Shown: piece by piece, positions 11,006 through 22,769 of the stretch | Position numbering within the stretch: position 1 is the first letter of the stretch | Layout of the letters: each line of letters opens with the position of its first letter | NCBI GenBank assembly: GCA_029204225.1 | Contig: CM055098.1 | Location: 7,154,746 to 7,218,745 of the forward strand | DNA: 64,000 bases | Reading direction: 5' to 3' | Source: Diphasiastrum complanatum | Taxonomy: Eukaryota > Streptophyta > Lycopodiopsida > Lycopodiales > Lycopodiaceae | Notes under the pieces: generated by a model | Database searches by the model: none | What the model was told of the DNA's origin: nothing | The model's input: only the letters and a program-made list of their open reading frames with translations | Program-made: the position numbers and the translations under genes

Positions 11006-11516
11006 ATGGCACACTTTCTATTGATCATTCAAGGTCTGATGATAATAGTGATGTTGTTGATGCCAGCTCTATGCATGGGCACTAATACTTTGAAAGCCAA
11101 TGTTAGGTTTCACCCCAACAAACAACTCCAATCTGGGAATAAATACTATGTGTTTGTGATGCAAGGCGACTGCAATTTAGTGGTTCACCATGTATCAGAT
11201 TACCATATGCTTTGGAACTCGCAGACAGCTGGTAAAGGCACCTATTGCTTCATCATCATGTAGGACGATTCATCATGTAGGCGATGGTAACTTGGTGGTG
11301 TATAGTTGTGAAAATTTACCCGTATGGAGTAGCGGTACAGTAGCGGAACAACTCACCTGCAAGATGATTACACTTACTTACTGATCTATTCGAGATCATC
11401 TTCAAGGTGGGCTGTTCCGCTACTGTACCGCTACTCCATATGGGTAAAATGATGGAAATGTGGTGGTGTATACATTTAGCAATGTGCTTATATTTGATAC
11501 TAATATTGTACAACAC
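11006..11516 (+). pseudogene. GNA-type mannose-binding lectin (B-lectin), broken
   Basis: The ATG at 11006 begins a hydrophobic signal peptide (about 25 residues, ending near ALCMG), followed by the first B-lectin repeat with QGDCNLVVH, a worn QxDxNxVxY sugar-binding motif, and LWNSQTAGKGTYC. At 11250-11275 a segment of about 17 bp is duplicated and an in-frame TAG appears where a Gln codon is expected. The second repeat (GDGNLVVY, PVWSSGTV) is in another frame. The third repeat (NDGNVVVYTFSNVLIFDTN, about 11446-11510) lies beyond an inverted repeat. Intact relatives are secreted or vacuolar lectins. This copy cannot make a full protein. Confidence 0.85.
11315..11448. repeat. 54-bp inverted repeat inside the lectin remnant
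   Basis: 11315-11368 and 11395-11448 are reverse complements with five mismatches, separated by 26 bp. The arms contain the end of the second lectin repeat (the region coding PVWSSGTVAE). A further copy of the right arm appears at 11789-11820. The inverted copy replaces whatever linked repeats two and three. Confidence 0.9.
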
Positions 11517-11844
11517 TAGCTAACTTAATGATCTATTCGAGATACACTTACTTACTGATCTATTCGAGTAAGGTGGCCATGCTCATCAAGTTTCTTCAAT
11601 ATCTTAATATGTTTATTTGTAGGAATGAGATTAGTTTATTTGGAGGAATGAGATTAGTTTCCAGAGATGGAGTGCATTCATACTTAGTATTTGTTTGAAT
11701 ATTTTCAAGCCTTAAATCCATTGCCGTAGAAGCGAAACTATGCAAGTATGAAATGTGCAACTACATATAACATCTTGTAGGCGGACTTTTCCGCTACTGT
11801 ACCACTACTCCATATGGATAAAATGATGGAAATGTGGTGGTGTA

Positions 11845-13398
11845 TGATGACAAGAAAAATGCACTCATAAAATGCAAATTCTGGCCAAAACAACTCTAGT
11901 GACAAACTGACAGAATCAAATCACGAACGATTCGCGAAACTTTTTGCGACACTCAAATTATTTCTGTCCGAGTTGAATCAATCAGGCTCTATAACACAAC
12001 CAAATGAAACGAGACGAATTCTAAACGAAAATGAAACGAAATGAAATAAAGCAAAAAGTGCACTGACATTGATTCATGCTGGAAGAATAGATCGTGAAAT
12101 GAAACAGAATGAAGCAAAATAATTCATGACAAGATCAATCAAGCAATCAAGCTCTATAACGAGACGAGACGAGACAAAACAGACGAAACGAGACGAAAGG
12201 AAACCCAGGTGAGCTCTGTAATTGATTTACCCTTATAGATAAGTGATCGCAAAGCGAAGCATGAAGCGAACGAATTCGCGAACGAGATGAGTTCATCAGA
12301 AATTCAGATGTGATCGTTGGGTCACTGCCAACTGTATCACTCCTACAATCCTTCAGAGAGTAGTCAGTCATAGCTGATCTACGTTAACAGAATAATGTAG
12401 CATTCAACGAAATCAAACCAAGATGCGGAATAGAATGGACAAGCAAATCAGACACACGAATAATATCAGACAAAAATAAATTCGAGATCATACAATCATC
12501 GAGATTAATAATGTGCACAACAACTACAAAATCATCTATTGATTTTTTTGATTCTTCAAGCACTACATGCAGATCCACGCAGTGCGTTGGTGTGAGAGAA
12601 ATACAATTCTCTCACGAATTCAAGTCTCGCTTACTAGCAGACCTTGGATCTATAGATCCTATTACAGAAATGATCTCGCAGGCAGGCGGATTCGTATTCT
12701 GTATTTTTTGTCTTCTGACAATTGTCTTGCTTACTAGCATTAGACTCTTTAATATGCATCAATCAGAAAGTCTATATTTGCGAACAATTTTGTGTCACGT
12801 TCTTGTAACTTACAGATTAATTGGATTAAACATCTACAACTAATTCACGAATCACAAGAGTGGCAGATTAGCCATGATCTAGAATGCTTCTGATGATGTC
12901 CTGGTATCATTTCAGATATCTATACCCCTTGGTACTTGGCTGATCTTCTAGCTGTTCGTGGGGCATGACAGATTTCGTGTGATTTTTGAATATCAGTGAT
13001 TCAACCTAGGTATAGGATAGAAATGGAATTGTTTCAGACTTTTTTCCTACAGTAATTCATTTTTTTAACATTTACTAATGTCTTTATATCTTCATGGTAC
13101 CTTAGTTGAAACAAATTTTCAGGGACTGAAAATTCTAAGGGGGGAAGAAGAGTGGACATCAGAGGTAGTAAGTGTGATCAGAAAATGTATTTCTCTATTA
13201 GGATTCTGATAATTTTATGAATATAAACCATTCTCATGTCTTATAATCGAGAAATTACTAAGAAGTAAAGGAAAAATAAAAAAGGCAAGAAATCAATTTG
13301 AGGGCCTCTGATTTTGTAAATAGTGAGGTCGCCTTTTGTTAAAGGTTCAAAATCGAAAGCTAACAAAGCTTTGGCATTAGAAACAAAATGTTTCTTCA
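11845..13398 (-). mobile_element. Solo LTR C, same family as element B
   Basis: Reverse complement of the LTR at 7907-9140: same ends (TGAAGAAACA and GTCATCA on its own strand), the same TTTCG-rich part and the same twin hairpins. It is flanked by gtgta at 11840-11844 and 13399-13403, a perfect 5-bp target duplication. It is about 320 bp longer than the B LTR, mainly in 13030-13330. It results from recombination between two LTRs of an element that had inserted into the duplicated lectin fragment. Confidence 0.92.
12560..12615 (-). other. Twin hairpins in solo LTR C
   Basis: Counterpart of 8370-8427. One stem is gtgagagaa (12592-12600) with ttctctcac (12607-12615), 9 bp and a 6-base loop. The other is gcactac (12560-12566) with gcagtgc (12579-12585), paired with one or two G-T wobbles and one compensatory change relative to element B. 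Confidence 0.7.
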
Positions 13399-13631
13399 GT
13401 GTATACACCTAGTAATGTGCTTATATTTGATACTAATACTGTACAATGCTAGCTAACTTAATGATCTATTCGAGATACACTTACTTACTGATCTATTCGA
13501 GTAAGGTGGCCATGCTCATCAAGTTTCTTCAATGAACTGTGCACCATCTGGGAGATCATGCTTTTAAATAGCTTATATGGTGCACACTCAGTCTATATAG
13601 CTATATAGTTGATATGTTGCTGTAATGCAGG

Positions 13632-13852
<221 letters not shown>

Positions 13853-14284
13853 TGTGTAGAGATCGATCCAACGACGGTATTTGATGTAGTGCAGATAGTG
13901 AAGAAACCTTCCAGCATGATCGAGAGCCTAGCCTTGTGGGGACGCAGGCTCCTCTTGGGATGCAGGAATGGCAGCCTACGCAATCAACAGCCCCAATCAG
14001 TGCATTCAAATATGAGAACTGGTTGATTCAAGAACTGCAATTGCTATCAATGCTATCATACAATTGAAACTACTAACAATCCATTAAAAAACTGCAACTG
14101 CTATCATACTATTGGTCGATTCAACAACTAAAACTGCTATCAATTGATTCAAGAATATGCTACAACTGGAATTGGTCAGTGCTATCGATTGAGATGCCAA
14201 TAGAAATACACCATCAATGAGTCCGCAAAAGCCAGAAATCTCAAATGTAACAAATAAGCTAGAAATCGAGATCACAAATGTTAC

Positions 14285-14440
<156 letters not shown>

Positions 14441-14664
14441 CATTTAAGATTTAGGGTGGCCAATAAAGACATAGGGACAATGTTGCAGATTGAAAGAAAA
14501 CTATAGTTTCTCTTTAAATTGAAGGAATGCCCATTCATATTCGAAAGGTGCATGATCTAAATGTCCTTCATTTGAAGGAAAGAAGGCCTAGGATGGGCAT
14601 TTTGCTCTTCAATCTGCAACACTACTTAGAGTGGCCAATATCATGCATGCATGGGGAGACTGAC

Positions 14665-14930
14665 AATTTGGCCTACGGCCGATGACGGACGACCGATAAT
14701 TTGGCCGATGACGGGTTACGTCCGATGACGTACGACCGACAATTTGGCTTACGGCCGATGGTTTGGGACGAAGGTCAATGGTTTGGATCAAAAGTTGTCA
14801 GTGACAATTAGCCAAAATTTTGGATGACGGCCGACAGTTTGGGTAGACGGTCAATGATCGTACAAATATGGTGCGGATTTAGGTGGCAACCGACAATATG
14901 GGTGACATTTGATGATTTTAAGGAGTCGAA
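14665..14930. repeat. Degenerate minisatellite (ggccgatgacgg / caatttgg)
   Basis: Variants of ggccgatgacgg, gacgaccgataatttgg and cggccgacagtttgg recur irregularly about every 25-40 bp. The GC content is locally higher than in the flanks. No open frame is convincing. Confidence 0.7.
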
Positions 14931-14979
14931 AATATTCAAAGGGTCGGATTTCAAGGCAGGTCAGAGTTTTTAAAAAAAA

Positions 14980-15680
14980 TTGATCCTTTGAAAAAATTCG
15001 AGTTTTCGAAAAAATTCGAGTCTTCTGAAAAATTCGATCTTTCAGAAAAATTCGATTCGGAAAAATTTGATCCTTTGGAAAAATTCAAGCCTTTGGGAAA
15101 ATCTGAGTCTTCGGAAAAATTTGAGTCTTTTCAAAATTCGATTTTTCAAAAAAATTTGATCATTTGGAAAAATTTGAGTGTTTCGAAAATTTTTGAGTTG
15201 ACATTACAAAGGGTTGAAAATATACAAAGGGTCATATTTTACTCTGGGTCAGAAAATATACAAAGGGTCACAAATATACAAAGGATCAGAATAAATCCAC
15301 CTCGCTCCGATCCGATCCAAAGTCGAAAAATCTTATTTTGCCAAGCCCAACGTTGGGTCAGAAAAGTTCGATCCTTTGAAAAAATTTGATCATTTGGAGA
15401 AAAAAAATTCGAGTATTTGGAAAACTTTAAGTCTTTAAAAAAATTCGATCCTTTAGAAAAATTCGAGCCTTTGGAAAAATTCGAGTCTTTGAAAAAAACA
15501 AAATTCGGGTTTCTGAAAAAATTCGAGTCTTTGAAAAAATTTGAGTCTTTGAAAAAATTCAAACCTTTAAAAAAGTTCGAGTCTTTGGAAAAATTCGAGT
15601 CTTTGTAAAATTCGATCCTTTGGAAAAATTTGAGTCTTTAGAAAAATTTGAGTCTTTGGATAAATTCTGATTTTGGGTAT
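14980..15680. repeat. 16-18-bp minisatellite (gaaaaattcgagtctttg)
   Basis: Dozens of imperfect units of gaaaaattcgagtctttg, interrupted at 15190-15370 by a different block with atacaaagggtcag repeats. When in frame the units read as a FESLEK-type peptide repeat, which explains the long open frames on both strands. The skewed, fluctuating frame argues against a gene. From 15681 to 16068 follow A-rich DNA and further atacaaag/actcagaaaatatac motifs. Confidence 0.85.
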
Positions 15681-16064
15681 AAAAAAAAAATTAATTTTGG
15701 GTATTGAAAAATTACGAATTTTCTGAGTCAATTCTGTATCAATTTTTTTTCATCTTAAGTATAAAAAAATTACGAATTTTTCAAGTCAATTTCGTATCCA
15801 AAAATTGTGATTTTGGGTACATTTATTATAACCGCCAGTGATCTAGTACATTTATAGACGAGACCGACATCTGATACATTTATTATAACCGTCTTTGAAT
15901 GTACAAAGTAGACAGACTGTTAACTTGGCATCATGGATCGGATTTCTAACCAATAGTATTGAAATATATAGTGTATCGAAAATATACAAAGACTCAGAAA
16001 ATATACACTGACTCAAGAAATTATACAATGACTCAAAAAATATACAATATACCGAAGTCTTCGA

Positions 16065-16211
<147 letters not shown>

Positions 16212-18699
16212 CATAGAATGCTTCTGCAAGAATTTCTAAAGCTAGAAGCCTGTATACACTCATTTTTTGTGGAATTGTAGAGATGCATAGAACTGGATTT
16301 CAACACAACATTGATTATAATGTCCAATTTTATGAAGCTCAAAGACAGTAGAGACATTCTAGAAACTGGCTTGGAGAATTTAAAGTGGTGCATAAATTAT
16401 CTTGTGGATGATATACAGAGAGAGACATTCTATAGAGCATCTACAATGATATCTTTTTAAATGTCAGGGAACTATGATACTGTATGTTTATAACATTTGT
16501 TCCAAAAGTCTAAAGCTTGAGCATATGATTCAATATGACAGAATAAGATGTTTTCAAACATGTATGCTATCACATAATCGTTGTCCAACAAGGATTGCTT
16601 GTGGTGAATGTAATCCTGGCAATCTACGAATAATCCAGGAAGTGTTTGTTTTTCCCTCACCATGCGGGGTGGCAATGAGATGGTATCCTTGTGGAATAGT
16701 TCTGTGCAATACTGGAGTGGTGTTATCTGGGACACAAACCAAATATTGTATACGGTCTCCCCAGGAGCTATAACTTACACTCTCAACGTCATTCTAGAGG
16801 CAAAGGCACATTTCTATAGCAAACCATAACATTCCCAATAAGTAGAGATCAAGCCACTTTCTGACCAAAAGATGAGCACATTTGTCTGATTCCTGCATCA
16901 TAAGGTTACTTTCAAAGTAAGAGACACGCCACCCAAAATATTTCTCAGTTAGTTTTTGTATAAGCAGAAAACACGGAGTAATAGCACTAAGGTTGTGTCT
17001 TATCAGACATTTATAACCACATATTCATAAGACATACAAAAAGGAGAAATAAACATAAATATCATAATGAAGGAGAAATAAACATAAATATCATAACGAA
17101 ATGGCTTATAAACAGACAGTAGTGTCATTTTCAGATACAGTAGTAGATCCAACGAAGAGGAGCAACTGTTAAGGAATGTCATGTGGCTGTGAATGATATT
17201 AATCCAATGTTAAAAAATTGATCGCTTCCATCGATCCATGAAGATTTGTTGTTGAGGAGACTCAAGTATCACACTATGAATCCCGATCACTCCTTGTACC
17301 AACCTTATGTTTTTATGTTTAAATATAAATGTATTTTTATATGTGTAAATTTGTAAAAAAACACACATAATGAAGTTCAACTTTGTGTCTTGTTTGAATA
17401 ACATATTGCTTGCAAGCTAACCTGTGACATTACATTCTCCCCGAAATCAAAACCTTTTCTTCGACCTTGCTGCGACATTATCAACCCAAGGCAGGGGTTA
17501 GAGTACGCACGAACTGCAGCTTCCTTCCTGAGAAGTGCCGGAATGCAATTGTTGCAGAAGTGGATTTCAGAGTAAACAACAGCCTTTGAGTTGTGGGTGC
17601 AGAACAGGGACGTAAAGGCATGCCAAAACACTTCCAAAATGAAATAAACAATACATGCAAATCCATTATGAATGAAATAAGCTTTCTAAACCAATTATCT
17701 CAGCGATCGAGCTACTCAGGCAGACAAAGGCTCAAGCTATTATTGAAAAAAAAGCTACTAGCTTTTTGATACAAAAAATCGATGATTAAGAACCCGAGCT
17801 TTACACGCTAACTACTAAAAAGTGCACGTCGTCGACGGGCAAGCAGCGTCATGATCTTGAATCCATGAACTGTGAGGCATCAGGGTTGAGCTGTGCATCA
17901 AGCATGGCCATCACCCATTGTGACTTCTATTGAGGCTTGAGCCTTGAGCTTTGCACTGGAGCAACGAGCTGCAATATGTGCATTGGGAGGCTTGAAAGTT
18001 GAGTAGCAAGCTGTGAGACTGCTAAAGCCTAACGATAAATCCCGCTTGAGCAGCAAGTTGTGAATCTTGCTGTGAGCACTTTTGCAGCCTTCAAAGTTTG
18101 GTGTCTGGTCAATCATCAACCGTGCCATAGCTAGCTCGAGCCTGGAGCGGCCCTTCTCAATATAACGGCCAGCCTACGTCAGTTCTCATAAGTCATTGGT
18201 AAGATCTTCTGATCTACCTGCACTTCTCAGCAAATTCTGTAGATTCTATGCAAAATTTTATAGTACTGTGATGGCTTTTTTAATTTTTGTGGAAGAATTA
18301 GGTAGTGCAGAAAGTAAGAACCAGATAGAATTCTGCGCTACAACATTCTCTATCATTAAATTTGAAGTTTACATTTTGCTATCCTCATCCCTCTCTATAT
18401 ACTCAAACTTGAGTGGACAGCTATAACTTAGAACTTACTCTTCATAAAGGCTTGATTTTCACAGCTTACTAGACTGGCACTAAAATTTCTAGCTTAAATG
18501 TGTGTGTTCCTTGCTTAAACACGAGCTTTTGACAAAATGATTAAGGAAACAGAAATATTTGGGACTTTTGGAAAGCCTCAAAAATTGATAAAAGTAGCCT
18601 AGGCCAATTTAAATGTTATTTTAATCACCTTAGCTATAACCTCCTGTAGACCAATTTTTTTCCAAAATTGGATTGGATTCGTAACATCTCATAATGTCG

Positions 18700-19303
18700 A
18701 CCGAGAACACACTAAAGATGTCATCAAGTAGATTAACGGAGAAAGGAAGAATAAGCAAAGTGTAAAAGTTGCAAAAATGAAGTGGCGTGGTGATTTGAAT
18801 GAAATCCAAATTGGAAGCCTTGTTGCACTTCTAGCTTTAGAAAACAATAAAGGACATCCATTTTGGATAGCCAAAGTACTTGGTTTCATTCAAAATAGCA
18901 ATCATATAAAAGTACTACGTGTCCATTGCTTGTGCACCACTTCAACAAATGTTTTTTTGGGAAGTATGAACTTGAAAAGTTACAAGTAGGTCCGAAGGGC
19001 AAGAAAAATATATTGCCAAAAATTCAACCAAGAGTCGACGATAATAATCTACAGGATATAAATGTTTTGGCATTTAATTTTGAGTTAACAATGACCAATC
19101 ATCTACGAAAGTCAACTATATCCATATTGAAAGAACGACTTGGATTAATGAAAAAACCATCATCCTCCATTCGTCATCAACAGAGAAAAGTTGACTTACA
19201 AGGTTTCTTGTCAACATTGGACGCGGATTCTAAGGAAGATTTGCCAGTTGACTCTGATGAAGAAGATAGGTCTTCCACTTCATCAGTTGAAAACGAGTGT
19301 TGA
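18700..19303 (+). pseudogene. Unidentified coding remnant with one frameshift
   Basis: Two overlapping plus-strand frames make one protein-like sequence. The first (18777-18989) reads GSLVALLALENNKGHPFWIA then KVLGFIQNS. The frame changes at about 18925-18960, and the second (to 19303) continues FGKYELEKLQVG through HLRKSTISILKERLGL to a Ser/Asp/Glu-rich end (DSDEEDRSSTSSVENEC). The composition is that of real protein. I cannot name the family; the pattern suggests the C-terminal part of a large transposon-encoded or chromatin-related protein. The upstream frame has stops. Confidence 0.45.
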
Positions 19304-19679
19304 TAATATGTCAAGTTCTAAATTGAGAGACATCAGTGAAAATTTCTTAGAAAACGTACTTTAAAAAGAGAATATGCGAATATAATTTCAGTCGTTTTGT
19401 ATTTCAATGGGATTTCGAGTTTCAAAAATCATTTGTTCTATTGAAATGTTGTTTCATTTGTAATTATGATGGTTTTATGAAGTTTGCAAGAAAAAAACTT
19501 GTTGTGCTTTATTAAAAATATGTATTTTTCCGGCTTTCTTTTAAAGTAAAATTTAGAAATTTTTAAAAAAAATCCATGATTTTGGCCTAAAACTAAGACT
19601 ACTACAAAACACCAAGAAAGATTACTCTTCTTTAGGTCAAGGTCCCAAAACAAATGTCATCCTGTTTTGATTTTTGTTG

Positions 19680-20227
19680 TTCACCAATTTGTCTCTGTGT
19701 CTAACCTTGAAAATTTCCCTACACTTCCAGAGATATCATCCGAGTTCGCCCTCTTCACTAAAGACTCTTCTAATCTTGCTCTATCAAAACCTAGATCACA
19801 AGAGCTCAAAAAGTTATTGCACTTTGAAATTGGCACCTAAACTCATTTATAGAGTTATTGTCTGTGACAATTTCTTGCCAGTTTTTGTGCATAACTTTGG
19901 AAATTTTTCTACACTTTCAGAGATACCATATGAGTTCACCCTCTTCACTAAAGATTCTCCTAATCTTGCTCTATCACATATCCAATGGGCAAACCTAGAT
20001 CACAAAAGCAAAAAAAGTTATTGCATTTTGATACTGGCACTTAAACTAATTTGCTGAGTAGTGTGTGACAATTTCTTGCAAGTTTTTGTGCATAAATTTG
20101 GAAATTTCTCTACACTTGCTAAGCTACCATCTGAGTTCTCCCTCTTCTTGGAAGGTTCTCCTAATCTTGCTCTATCACATATCATCACAAAATCTTAGAA
20201 AGTTATTGCATTTTAAAAACTAGCACT
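19680..20227. repeat. Three-copy ~190-200-bp tandem repeat
   Basis: The anchor taatcttgctctatca occurs at 19771, 19961 and 20162, giving periods of 190 and 201 bp. Each unit also has aaatttctctacactt and ttattgcattttga. Non-coding; the open frame through it follows from the repeat. Confidence 0.85.
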
Positions 20228-20229
20228 TG

Positions 20230-20755
20230 CTCCAAATTTTCCATATTCCCCAACTCGTACATTCCCAAATTTTTAAGTTCTCCCGCTTTCACGTTTCTCA
20301 ATTTTTGCTTTCTCAAACATTTTACTCTCCCAAACTTTTTAACTTTTCCAAATTCTCCACTTTCCCAACTTTTTGCTCTCCTAGATCTTACTTTCCCAAA
20401 AAATTTTGCTTTCCCAAATATTGTGCTCTATGCTCTCCCCAAAATTTTAAATTCCCAAGTCTCCCAATCCCCCAAATCCCCAAATTTCCAAGTTCCCGAA
20501 TCCCAAATCCCCAAATTTTCCAAGTTCCCCAAAATTTCAAATTCCCAAATCTCCCAATCCCCAAATCCCTAAAATTCCAAATTTCCCGAATCCCAAATCC
20601 CCAAAATTCCAACAAGTTTCTCAAAATTCCAAGTTCCCCAAAATTTCAGATTCCCAAATCTTCCAAGTTTCCCAAAATCCCATATTCCTAGATTCCCAAT
20701 TTCCCAAATCCCCAAAATTTTAAGTTCCCCGAATCCCAAATCCCCAAATCTCCCA
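20230..20755. repeat. Minisatellite of ttcccaaatccccaaat
   Basis: Irregular repeats built from tcccaaatcc, ccaaattttcc and caagttcccc over about 520 bp, pyrimidine-biased on this strand with few G. Not coding. From 20756 to 21640 nothing is recognised. Confidence 0.85.
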
Positions 20756-21764
20756 AGTTGAACAAGAATATTTGCGGAATAGCTCTCCCGCTACAATGGG
20801 CTACTAGATGCAAAAACAGTGTAGTGGAATGTTTATGCTAAGTATAATTACAACTTAAGTGTTCTATTGCCCAACATGATCTTATAAATTAGTTCATACT
20901 CACAAAAACAAAAATGAGTGCAGTCCACCGAAGAGATTTGAAATGGTTTGTGTGTGGTATTACTGAAAAAGGATTTAATCAGAAGTTTAGTTCTGAACTA
21001 GATTGAAATAGCAGTGTGAGTCGTAGACATCCGTGTTCTGATCAGAGTGAGTGAACAAATGTTATCAAACAACAATGAAGTGCATTCAAATCACAATAAG
21101 CATTCATCTACGTTATACACAGATAGAAAAGCATATTGCTGCTATATGATGGACAACAAAATAACAATTACAACCAGAATGACGGCGTAATTGGGAGGCT
21201 CAAAATCATTTGTCTCATGAACGGAGCATCACGTAGAGTGTGCCTGGATGATCCAGTTATAGATTTCATCCATGTATTAATTACAATAAATGTTTGTCAC
21301 CTAATTAGGTAAGCCGTTATACTTTGCAACTATTTGGCTTGTGTGACAACTATACATGGTATATACGGTCAACGAATCAGAGAATGTTGACGTGAACGAG
21401 GACGTTGCAAATCTCTCACTTTGCACTTTACGTGAAGTGACTTTCTCTCACATCACAAATTCTGGGAAGTGCTTGGAACGTTCCTCATTGAAAATAGACG
21501 ACCTTCAGGTTTTTTTTCTCTCTTCGAGATTTTGCGAAAAAGTCGACAGTCCTTTAAAAATTCAAAGGTGTCTTAAAAAATGCAAAGGTGTCTTTAAAAT
21601 AGTTTAACTTAACTTCTTCAAAATAGTTGAAAGGAAGAAGCAGAAAGGTAAGTGTCGCATTTTTTGGAAAAGTGTGAAAAAGCCGACACTGGCACAAAAT
21701 AGTTAAACTGTTGAACTTGCTAAAGTGTCGCATTTTGAAAAAAGTCGACAATGTTAAAAACATA

Positions 21765-21870
21765 GTTCATTTCTGCAAACTGTTGCGACACTTAGTGTAT
21801 TTCTACAAACTGTTGCGAACTTAGTGTATTTTTGTAGACTGTTATGGCACTTAGTGTATTTCTACAGAGT
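21765..21870. repeat. ~29-bp tandem repeat (cttagtgtatttctacaaactg)
   Basis: Three to four units start at about 21791, 21820 and 21850. They lie next to gtgtcgcatttt motifs (21650-21745) like those within the LTR of element A (2780-2900), so this may be a worn LTR piece of that family. Confidence 0.6.
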
Positions 21871-22012
21871 TGTTCTAAATGCTAATTCGTGGAAGTCCTT
21901 GAAAATGGCCAAGTCTTCAATGTTCTTCAAATATGAGTAGATGTATTTCACCTGATCGTAGATCAACGATCAATAAACGTGCAGGAAGAATATTGAAATA
22001 GAAATTAGTCAT

Positions 22013-22552
22013 TCACCAACACTGTGGACTTAATTTCCAACAGAAAAGATTATCTTCCAAAGTAAAAAATTGTTGTTCCAAAGTAATGATTGGGGTACTT
22101 GTATTATTACCTTTCTCTTTTTCCTTTGTAAGTCTCTTCCTACATTCTTTGATGTGATGCCCAAACTTCTTGCAATAGTGGCACTTACCCTTCTTCTTGG
22201 AGCCTTGATCTTGAGCTTCCTTAGATTTTTTATCATCTTTGGAAGTGTTGAAAGAAGGCTTCCCTTTCCACTTGCCTTTGCCTTTGCCTTTTGCAAAGAA
22301 AGCTTGATCTTCTTGTTCACCAAAGTTGATCCTTGTTTGCTCTTCTTGAAGAAGTAAGCCAATAAGTTTGTCGAAGGAGATTTGTTGTCCCCTAAGAGAA
22401 ATGCTCAATGATGACACAAATGGCAGGTAAGAATTAGGAAGAGAGTTGAGAGTAATAGATACAAATTGTGAGTTCTCAAATAGGTTGACTTCAAATGAAG
22501 CCAAAACCAAAACCAAAACTTTGTGGCTAAAAAGAGTGCACACTATGTGCAT
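22013..22552 (-). pseudogene. Copia gag fragment with intact zinc knuckle
   Basis: The minus strand encodes a gag C-terminal half: SITLNSLPNSYLPFVSSLSI, LIGLLLQEEQTR, a Lys/Gly-rich linker and a complete CCHC knuckle (CHYCKKFGHHIKEC). It closely resembles the gag of element D (59500-59990) but comes from a separate insertion. The frame ends at 22013 with no protease after it. The neighbouring sequence (22560-22760) is non-coding. Confidence 0.88.
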
Positions 22553-22769
22553 ATAGAGCTAATGGTAGCGCCCTACTCCAAGCTCACCAAGAGGAAAATT
22601 TCAGCAAGAAATGTGTCCAAAACACATGTATCTTCATTTAAGAAGTAAATCTAAAATTTTCAGTATGTAATTGAGTCAAAATCACATGCAATTGGTTTGA
22701 GCATGGGCGCCCTACTACTAGCTCTCAAATAGGTGAGAAATAAAATTTCTTGCAAATGGATTTTTAGAA

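Larger units (their letters stand above)
11789..13530 (+). pseudogene. Second copy of lectin 3' end, split by a solo LTR
   Basis: 11789-11844 plus 13404-13530 repeat 11414-11597 with few changes (third lectin repeat, NDGNVVVY then SNVLIFDTN, then a shared untranslated part with gatctattcgag repeats). The solo LTR at 11845-13398 interrupts it within the VVVY motif. Because this copy carries the inverted arm, it was duplicated after the inversion arose and before the LTR insertion. Confidence 0.82.

Noticed and set aside
14988-15608. Open frames of 60-130 codons with FESLEK-like repeats
   Set aside because: The frame is kept by an 18-bp minisatellite on both strands at once; there is no start context or conserved unique part.
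16472-16773. Overlapping frames on both strands (about 87-99 codons)
   Set aside because: No recognisable motif, and the two strands are equally open; a faint gag resemblance was too weak to support.
20227-20691. 154-codon plus-strand frame
   Set aside because: Low-complexity minisatellite (ttcccaaatcc); the opposite strand is equally open.
19680-20755. Possible CRISPR array
   Set aside because: Units are contiguous or variable in spacing, without short direct repeats and unique spacers, and this is a plant genome.
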